Part shown: one piece after another, positions 58,127-64,000 of the stretch
Numbering within the stretch: the first letter of the stretch is position 1
Layout of the letters: every line of letters begins with the position of its first letter
DNA from: Ophiobolus disseminans
Lineage: Eukaryota; Ascomycota; Dothideomycetes; Pleosporales; Phaeosphaeriaceae
Direction of reading: 5' to 3'
Assembly: GCA_010093685.1 (NCBI GenBank)
Contig: MU006230.1
Location: 1,100,013-1,164,012, forward strand
DNA length: 64,000 nt
Notes under the pieces: generated by a model
Database searches by the model: none
Seen by the model: only the letters and a program-made list of their open reading frames with translations
Told to the model about the DNA's origin: nothing
Position numbers and translations under genes: made by a program

Positions 58127-58906
58127 AGCGCTACAGATGTAGAACTGCAGATGAATGTACAAGTGCGAACGCATATGCTGCTTTAGCGATGCATACATAG
58201 CCTGCGAGCATGAATGAGAAATGTGTCTATGCGACAATGGGTTCTGAAGGCATGATGAGCCGACGTATTTGTTCACGTGTGGTGTAATGGTCTACCTAGG
58301 CGCCAGCATGTCATTGAATTTGTAAGCTACGGAAACAGATTGTTCCGTAGTGGCTCTAGTAATCTGTGAAAGTGCATTCTAATTTCGAGCGTTGTAGGAT
58401 GACTAAGCCCGCGTATCTAGCGTGCAAGGCTTCAATGCCCGCATCTCCGCAGCCCCATCGTCTCCACAATCAACTACCTAAGTGACCACTATCTCACCCT
58501 GCAAGTCCATTTCCCTACTTACACAAACATTCATTTCCCCCTTTCTCGCTTTTGCCGGAACGAACCTCTAGCCTGCGCGCCATGCCATCGTGAAACATCT
58601 TAATCGCCGCGTCGATCGGACGGCCCGACTCTTAATGCCAAACTGCGCATCCAGTTCTCTGCAGGGCTGATTGTTTAATCCTATATCCGGTCCGAACGCA
58701 GCAGTTATATGATTTCGCAGATATAGCGGGCTTAATTTGTTTCGACCGCTTCCACGAGCATCCGGGCAGGTAGCTAAATAGCACCACTATGGATGAGGAT
58801 TTGTTGGTGTAGCTATCTATCACTCTCTCATTCGTTTGTATATACATTCCCTCGCTTCAGTTCACAGAATTACCTTCGTTTCATATCTCAATCGCGCTTG
58901 TTCGCA
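58127..58906. other. Intergenic between peptidase and carboxylesterase genes
   Basis: Peptidase 3' region and esterase promoter. No gene, repeat or RNA is recognised. Confidence 0.45.
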
Positions 58907-60625
58907 ATGAAGAGTTTCCGCCTCCTGCTCGCCGTTGGGGCTTGCTTTTCTCCTCTCGTAAGCGCTGTCGACACTCTGGTCGACGTTGGCTACGCGAAAT
59001 ACCAAGGCTCGGTCATCGACTCCCGTCTCAAGGTGTCTGCCTGGAAAGGCGTGCAGTACGCCGCACCTCCTACTGGCAATCTACGCTTCGCAGCGCCGCA
59101 AGATCCTATTGTCACTGGCACTATCAATGCCACCAGGCATGGCGCGACGTGTCCACCCAGCCGGCCTGATGATTGGACTATATCTGGGCCCAACGATCGC
59201 TTCACCATCGCGGAAGACTGCCTTTACCTGAGCGTATATGCACCTACTGGGGCGCGTGTCGACTCGAAACTCCCGGTCGTGGTGTTTTTCCAGGGCGGTG
59301 GCTTTGCGTCGCAATCGAGTGCGAATTGGGATCCCACGGATATTGTAGCGGACGGACAGGTTGTGTTTGTGCAGTTCAGCTACCGCGTCGGCGTGTACGG
59401 ATTTCTCAACGGCGCCGCGGTCAAGGCTGGTGGTGGCGATGTTAATGCTGGCCTGCGGGACCAGATCAAGCTGCTTGAGTGGGTGAACAAGCACATCACC
59501 CAGTTTGGTGGCAACCCAGACAATGTCGTCCTCGATGGTGTCAGCGCTGGCGGGTCTTCTGTTGCCCTTATGATCGCCGCGGATACGGGAAAGAAACCGC
59601 TATTCGCTGGTGGTATCATGGAATCTGGAGGATGGGTGACAATGCGCCCAGCGGACCAAGGCGAGGAGCAGTATCAGTGTCTCCTGAAAGACAAGGATTG
59701 CGCTGGTGCATCGGACGGTCTTGCTTGTCTGCGCGCACTGAACGAATCAGCCATCCGTTCATCCAACTGCTGGTTCAATCCCAACATCGACGGCGATCTC
59801 TACACGGATTCCCTGGTCAATCTCTTTGCACAAGGCAAATACGCAAAGGTGCCAACCGTCATGGGCAGCTGTTCCGAAGAGGGCACAAAGTATAACGCCC
59901 CTGAGACACTCGACAATCCGATCGACGCCCTCACATGGGTGGTCACCGACAAAGATAACAGCCTCAGCAACAACTCCAAATCCATCCTCAACGACCTCTA
60001 CATGAAACCCACGCAGCCCACCTTCCCAGGCAAAGGCCGCTACTGGCGCCACGCTGCCGTTGCCATCGCCGACATTGGCACCCACTGCATCACACGCAAC
60101 ATCCAGAACTACCTCGCCCGCGACGGCGTCCCCACCTACAACTACAAATACGCCGTCCTCGATCCCTCCGACGAAGCTGTTGGTTACGGCGCGTGGCACA
60201 CCGTCAACGCGTACGCTTTTTGGGGCGTAAATCGCACCGACGGCGGCGAGCCCCCGAGCTACTTCACAACCAACGCGCCCATTATCAAGACCGTTCGCGC
60301 GTACTGGACCAGCTTCATCCGCAACCTCGATCCTAATACCGACCGCGCGAACAAAGCTGTCGAATGGACGCCATATGCCGGAAAGGACTCCCGCGAGAGG
60401 CTATTCATCCAGACTAATAACACCAAGATGGAGCGCATGAGTCCAGCACAGGCGCTGCGCTGCGATGTTGTGAGGCCGATGAGTGACCATTTGGGCAGAC
60501 CGCCTGCGAAGGGCGTTGTAACCGAACTTGACGGCAAGCTTGCGGCGAAGGTGAAGAGCGCGAGTGAGAGTACGGATTTGTCGGGGGGGAAGAAGCATGG
60601 GAGGGATTTTGTGGGGTATTATTGA
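58907..60625 (+). CDS. Secreted type-B carboxylesterase/lipase
   Basis: A single-exon gene of 572 residues. I chose the ATG at 58907 because it begins a clear signal peptide (MKSFRLLLAVGACFSPLVSA), rather than the longer frame upstream. The alpha/beta-hydrolase core has the nucleophile elbow GVSAGGSS with Ser213, an acid at Glu325 in GSCSEEGTKYN, and His431 in GAWHTVNAYAFW. Typical family segments are WKGVQYAAPPTGNLRFAAP, EDCLYLSVYAP, VVVFFQGGGFASQ, NAGLRDQIKLLEWVNKHI and FGGNPDNVVLDG. Cysteines are arranged as in fungal secreted esterases. Members hydrolyse esters of plant or lipid substrates outside the cell; the exact substrate cannot be read. The His context (AWHTV instead of a G-x-x-HG-type site) is slightly unusual but acceptable. 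Confidence 0.9.
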   Translation: MKSFRLLLAVGACFSPLVSAVDTLVDVGYAKYQGSVIDSRLKVSAWKGVQYAAPPTGNLRFAAPQDPIVTGTINATRHGATCPPSRPDDWTISGPNDRFTIAEDCLYLSVYAPTGARVDSKLPVVVFFQGGGFASQSSANWDPTDIVADGQVVFVQFSYRVGVYGFLNGAAVKAGGGDVNAGLRDQIKLLEWVNKHITQFGGNPDNVVLDGVSAGGSSVALMIAADTGKKPLFAGGIMESGGWVTMRPADQGEEQYQCLLKDKDCAGASDGLACLRALNESAIRSSNCWFNPNIDGDLYTDSLVNLFAQGKYAKVPTVMGSCSEEGTKYNAPETLDNPIDALTWVVTDKDNSLSNNSKSILNDLYMKPTQPTFPGKGRYWRHAAVAIADIGTHCITRNIQNYLARDGVPTYNYKYAVLDPSDEAVGYGAWHTVNAYAFWGVNRTDGGEPPSYFTTNAPIIKTVRAYWTSFIRNLDPNTDRANKAVEWTPYAGKDSRERLFIQTNNTKMERMSPAQALRCDVVRPMSDHLGRPPAKGVVTELDGKLAAKVKSASESTDLSGGKKHGRDFVGYY

Positions 60626-60772
60626 TTGGAAGGCGGGGTATATTCGCGGGGGAGGGAAAGGTGGGGTTTAGATAGATTTTAGAGGGTACTAACCTGAGTT
60701 CTGACCCTTTTGCTAGTCGCCATGACACTTATACTGTCCCTGAATTACAATCGAGTGTTTAAATCCGGCCTC

Positions 60773-61324
60773 CTACCCAACGACTTCTCTCCCGTCAAGT
60801 AAATCCAACATCGGCACCCCTACTTCCCCCTTCCAGCCTGCACTCCACCTCCCCACTTCCTTCTTCCCCTCCACGTATTCTAGTGCCTTCTTTTGAATCC
60901 CCTTCCACCCCCCCAATTCAGATACTGCGCCCTGCACCCCCAGCTCCTGCAGCGCAGCTCGAACCCACGTCAAGCAAGTGAACGATTACGCTTTCGCTTG
61001 ATCCGGGTCATCGATCTGGTAAACCGGCACTGCTTCAAGGATCCTTTCAAGTACACCTGGGGACGTGACTTTAGCTATAACGATGCGGACTAGTAGACGT
61101 TGTTCAAGCTGGACGTCCGAGATGGCCAGACGTTCGTAGCGCCACGGCTGTGTGAGCTCGCCGGAGGTAATTTGGAACGTGTTTTTGACGTGGCGCTTTG
61201 TGGCTGAATTGGCCTACTGTATTTTGGTGCATTTTGGAGAAATTAAGAGCGCGTAGTGGTATGTTCCAGGGTGATTTGGCCGCGCGTAGAGAGCGAGCTC
61301 GAGACGGGGTTTGTTGCGAGGCAT
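60773..61324 (-). pseudogene. Conserved ascomycete protein of unknown function, two in-frame stops
   Basis: One continuous minus-strand frame of 184 codons, from ATG 61324 to TAG at 60773-60775, is interrupted only by TAG at 61214-61216 and TAA at 60986-60988. The start is MPRNKPRLELALYARPNHPG followed by TYHYALLISPK. Between the stops it reads HVKNTFQITSGELTQPWRYE and RLLVRIVIAKVTSPGVLERI, then VPVYQIDDPDQAKA. After the second stop it continues SFTCLTWVRAALQEL and LGGWKGIQKKALEYVEGKK. I recognise this layout from uncharacterised ascomycete proteins, in which the second stop position corresponds, from memory, to Gln. The first stop follows a CAG and a CAG is again the simplest ancestor. There are no frameshifts and no missense damage visible, so the loss must be recent, or the stops are bypassed. 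No GT-AG pair removes both stops. Confidence 0.78.
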
Positions 61325-61512
61325 GGTTTCTGATATTTTGGAGACTAACGGGGGAGGCACAGCTGGTCATATCAAATGGTGATATTTAAGATCATTCTGT
61401 CTCTGGCTCATAGGTTGCACTGGAGAAACCTCTTACGAGAAACGTTTACTTCTAGGTGGTTCGAAAGGAGTAGAGAAATATACAAAGCAAGGGTAATTTA
61501 TAAATGTGCCGT

Positions 61513-62325
61513 TCAAAGTGTGCCAAAGTATTTCTGCCTGAGCTGCTCCTTGTTAGCTGCTTCTGGAGATTCTTCAAGAAATGTGCCTATCTCATCCTTC
61601 CAGAACCCATTGTACGGATTGATGTTATAAGCGGTCGTATGTTCCCAATACTCTGGGTACCAGCCAGCCGTGTCCCAGTCGATGATTCCAACGATACTAT
61701 CTCCCTTGACAAGAATATTCATGCTATTCAAGTCACCGTGCGTGAAGCGTGTGGAGAACTGTGCCTTTTCATGCTTCTCAGCCAGTTTATTAACCTCCGG
61801 GATCTGATCTGGAGACGCTCTTATTCCGCCTCTGGGAAAAGAGTGAAAGCCGCGAATTGAATCGAAAGGCCCAAATCCCTGGAGGCCGTCTTGGAGACGC
61901 ATATCATAAAGCTTGTCGCCATCAACACCTTCAATAACACCCGGATTTGGAGGCTTCAGCGATCTCATCTCTTTCATATAAGTCTTCAGTTGCTTCAGCA
62001 GGTGCGTTTTCGACCCTTCGGGTTGTTGTTCCCAGTTGTCACCAATTGGCGAGCCGGTAAGGTAGGACATTACTATGTACGTGATTCACTTCCTTTCGAA
62101 CGCGCAATATACTTTTGGCACAGGTATGGAGGTGTGGGAGGCGATAAATTGCATAGCGGCGGCATCAGAGAGGTGTTGGAACGGGCCGTATTTGACACAC
62201 ATGCGGCGTGTAAGGAAAAGGACTGACGAGACATGTGGGCGGAAACGCTTCAAGGTTGCGATAGCTACAAGAGTGAGGTGACGTCGGACCCACGAACTCT
62301 GAGTAGGGCTATTGTGAGACTGCAT
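61513..62325 (-). pseudogene. Aminoglycoside phosphotransferase-family protein (APH/choline kinase-like) with an internal TGA
   Basis: A single frame runs from ATG 62325 to 61513, about 270 codons, interrupted by TGA at 62086-62088. Before it is the N-lobe: SDAAAMQFIASHTSIPVPKV and YCAFERK. After it comes ITYIVMSYLTGSPIG, the hinge region. The C-lobe has the catalytic Brenner-type loop THGDLNSMNILV and the metal-binding IIDWDTAGWYPEYWE, all intact. Fungal APH-family proteins phosphorylate small-molecule hydroxyls, substrate mostly unknown. The stop sits inside the ATP-binding strand pair, where family members normally have one small residue or a charged one, so a Gly (GGA) or Arg (CGA) ancestor is possible. 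No GT-AG intron around the stop keeps the phase. Adjacent to another broken gene at 60773. Confidence 0.75.
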
Positions 62326-63248
62326 TAGGTTGAGCGATATCTAGTCACAGCACTAGAGGGCATGGAGGAAGCCGTGAGGTCCACGGGTGTGCGAATGCCA
62401 CCTGTTTGAAGGGGCTTTGTAGGCGCTCGCGCGAACATCAAAACACGTACCCGTGGACCTAGCACGCGTCTTGCACGCGACAACTCCCCCGATATAAGTC
62501 CGATTCAAGAAGTGATTGAAGTTTTGCAATTGCGCGACCCAAAAGAAAAAATTCATACTGAAGTTGCAGCTAAGCATATCGAATTCGCTGTCTGCTGTGC
62601 AGACATACGTCGACAACAGCTTGGTTTGGGAACGCTGTCACATTTTAGCAGATTTAGAGAGGGAAAGTACCGGTAACGCTCTACTTCTATAGGTGAGTCT
62701 GCCTTAATTTCAAAGATTTCTACATCTTATTTTCTAATCTATAACTGAGCTACTTGTTAGTAAGTTTTATGTACTATATTGGGGCGAACGCGTCACGTGC
62801 TGATGAATAAAACCTCGGACCATTGGCATCGGAGCCAAATCGTCCGCCGATGCCGACCCCTGCTTCACAACCATCGCGGACCAGGAACAAGCTTGCTGAT
62901 CTGTTCAATGGACTATATTTGCGAGATCCTATGTCGACAATCCAGCCAAACGCGCGATGCAGGAACGAATACGAACCAGTCGGAATGTTACTTGAGTCGA
63001 AGCCGTTTGCTTTCGTTTCCGGATAAACTTTTGGATGCTGTAGGATGGCATTCACTGGCTGGAGTTTCTTAATCCATGGCTTCCTAAATTGGACAACTCA
63101 TCCATTTCTTCCGTGTACACCTTTCTTCCCCTGTCTACTAACGGTCCAAGCATGATGATATATCAAGATAAAGGGTACTTATGATGGCCTCATCTTGACA
63201 CAGACACCCCCTCGCTTCGTGCACCACTACGCTGTTAAAGGTCCCGAT
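62326..63248. other. Intergenic, weak coding-like segment at 62823-63026
   Basis: A plus-strand frame at 62823-63026 (MASEPNRPPMPTPASQPSRT and LADLFNGLYLRDPMST) has protein-like composition and could be a small gene or final exon, but it has only a TTG-type opening and no clear splice. The last 200 bases are the promoter of the GH2 gene. Confidence 0.35.
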
Positions 63249-64000
63249 ATGGTCCGGCTTAGTGCGATTGCGTGGCTCCTTCTCCCTTTAGCTTCTTCCT
63301 CGCTCCAGCAAAATGTCTCCACGCCCGATGCCACTCGGGCACAGTACAACTTCAATTCAGACTGGCGAGTTCTGGTGTCAGACCCCAAGGATGCTCAAAT
63401 TTCATCCTACAACGATTCATCCTGGGCCAGAGTAACGCTACCGTACGCTTGGAACGGTGACTCGGCATTTCGTGTCTCTATCGATAATCTTCCAACCGGA
63501 ATCGCATGGTACCGTAAACACTTCCGAGTTCCGGTACTCTCAGACGGCAAGAAAATATTTATCGAGTTCGAAGGCATTAGACACGGCGGCCAGTTCTACT
63601 TGAATGGCAAGCTCATTGGACGCAGCGACAATGGTGTCATGGCCTTCGGATTTGATGTGACAAACGCAATTTTACACGGTCAAGAGAATATTATTGCCGC
63701 ACGTATCGACAACGATTGGGACTACAGAGATACTACCAACTCAAAATACCAATGGTCGGACAAGAACTTCTACGCAAACTATGGAGGCATCAACAAGAAC
63801 GTGTACCTACACGTTACTGACAAATTGCATCAAACCTTGCCCTTACACTCTAGTCTCGGCACTACCGGCATATATGTTTATGCCAAGGATATCGACACCA
63901 AAGCTAGATCTGCAACAATCGTGGCCGAAACTGAGGTCAGGAACGAATATGCTCAAGCACGGACCTTTGCGTACCAGGTGACGGTTCGAGACATGGACGG
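63249..64000 (+). CDS. Secreted glycoside hydrolase family 2 protein (5' part)
   Basis: The frame starts at ATG 63249 and stays open to the end of the window, 250 residues so far. A signal peptide is clear (MVRLSAIAWLLLPLASSS). The following sequence is the GH2 sugar-binding jelly roll: VTLPYAWNGDSAFRVSIDN, TGIAWYRKHFRVP, then KIFIEFEGIRHGGQFYLNGK with FGFDVTNAILHGQENI and RIDNDWDYRD. The immunoglobulin-like domain begins near YANYGGINKNVYLHVTD. The catalytic TIM barrel would lie beyond the window. Likely a beta-galactosidase-type enzyme acting on plant or wall oligosaccharides. No introns in the visible part. Confidence 0.88.
   Translation, partial: MVRLSAIAWLLLPLASSSLQQNVSTPDATRAQYNFNSDWRVLVSDPKDAQISSYNDSSWARVTLPYAWNGDSAFRVSIDNLPTGIAWYRKHFRVPVLSDGKKIFIEFEGIRHGGQFYLNGKLIGRSDNGVMAFGFDVTNAILHGQENIIAARIDNDWDYRDTTNSKYQWSDKNFYANYGGINKNVYLHVTDKLHQTLPLHSSLGTTGIYVYAKDIDTKARSATIVAETEVRNEYAQARTFAYQVTVRDMD

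Noticed and set aside
58793..58906. Longer N-terminus for the carboxylesterase starting at 58793
   Set aside because: The upstream part is non-ATG, has leader-like composition and would bury the signal peptide that begins at 58907.
1..64000. Reassignment of TAA/TAG to glutamine across the genome
   Set aside because: Intact housekeeping genes in the window end at TAA, TAG and TGA at normal family lengths, so the stops are used as stops.

Overview
The window comes from the nuclear genome of a filamentous ascomycete, probably a dothideomycete of the Pleosporales type. The kingdom-level call rests on introns of about 45-60 bp with GTRNGT donors and CTRAY branch points. It also rests on fungus-restricted architectures: HET-NACHT-ankyrin, Clr5-ankyrin, C2H2 plus fungal-specific transcription factor domain, and Pth11/rhodopsin-like membrane proteins. 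The order-level call is inference from gene content. Gene models were built by hand, with exon joins checked for reading phase; no database search was run.

Layout. 1-2.99 kb: gene-poor, possibly decayed sequence. 2.99-4.2 kb: a broken GT4 glycosyltransferase. 4.5-9.4 kb: dense housekeeping block with a Cdc25/rhodanese-type phosphatase, an ER membrane protein with two thioredoxin domains, a complex I subunit and a small conserved protein. 9.4-13.3 kb: mostly gene-poor. 13.3-16.4 kb: a zinc-finger transcription factor. 18-20 kb: a Ser/Pro-rich protein and an 82-residue protein. 20.1-23.1 kb: a spaced motif array ahead of a Clr5-ankyrin gene. 23.4-26.7 kb: a divergent 2-oxoglutarate dioxygenase and MFS transporter pair. 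27-29.6 kb: two divergently transcribed secreted paralogues. 30-33.1 kb: a fungal NLR-like protein (HET-NACHT-ankyrin). 34.3-37.8 kb: a probable GPI-anchored secreted protein and a 64-residue secreted cysteine-rich protein. 39-47.5 kb: housekeeping again (coiled-coil protein, GPI anchor enzyme Mcd4, Rab GDI, mitochondrial ribosomal protein uL29m). 47.8-52.1 kb: a bZIP factor and a seven-helix Pth11-like protein. 53.6-54.6 kb: a decayed reading frame. 55.9-60.6 kb: an M3 metallopeptidase and a secreted carboxylesterase. 60.8-62.3 kb: two adjacent genes broken only by nonsense codons. 63.2 kb to the end: the 5' part of a secreted GH2 glycosidase.

The main pattern is that several otherwise readable frames are interrupted by single in-frame stops, most of which can be explained by one C-to-T change at a Gln (CAA/CAG) or possibly Arg (CGA) codon. 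They occur in the GT4 gene, the 60.8 kb gene (two stops), the phosphotransferase gene, the 54 kb frame, and possibly two more places. This looks like recent or ongoing gene loss by C-to-T change, as in leaky RIP, but recoding and assembly differences need to be excluded. Other points are the near-exact 43-nt spacing of CAAAACCTG motifs before the Clr5-ankyrin gene, a peptidase with a membrane-anchor extension opened by GTG instead of ATG, and a bZIP gene without an in-frame ATG for most of its frame.
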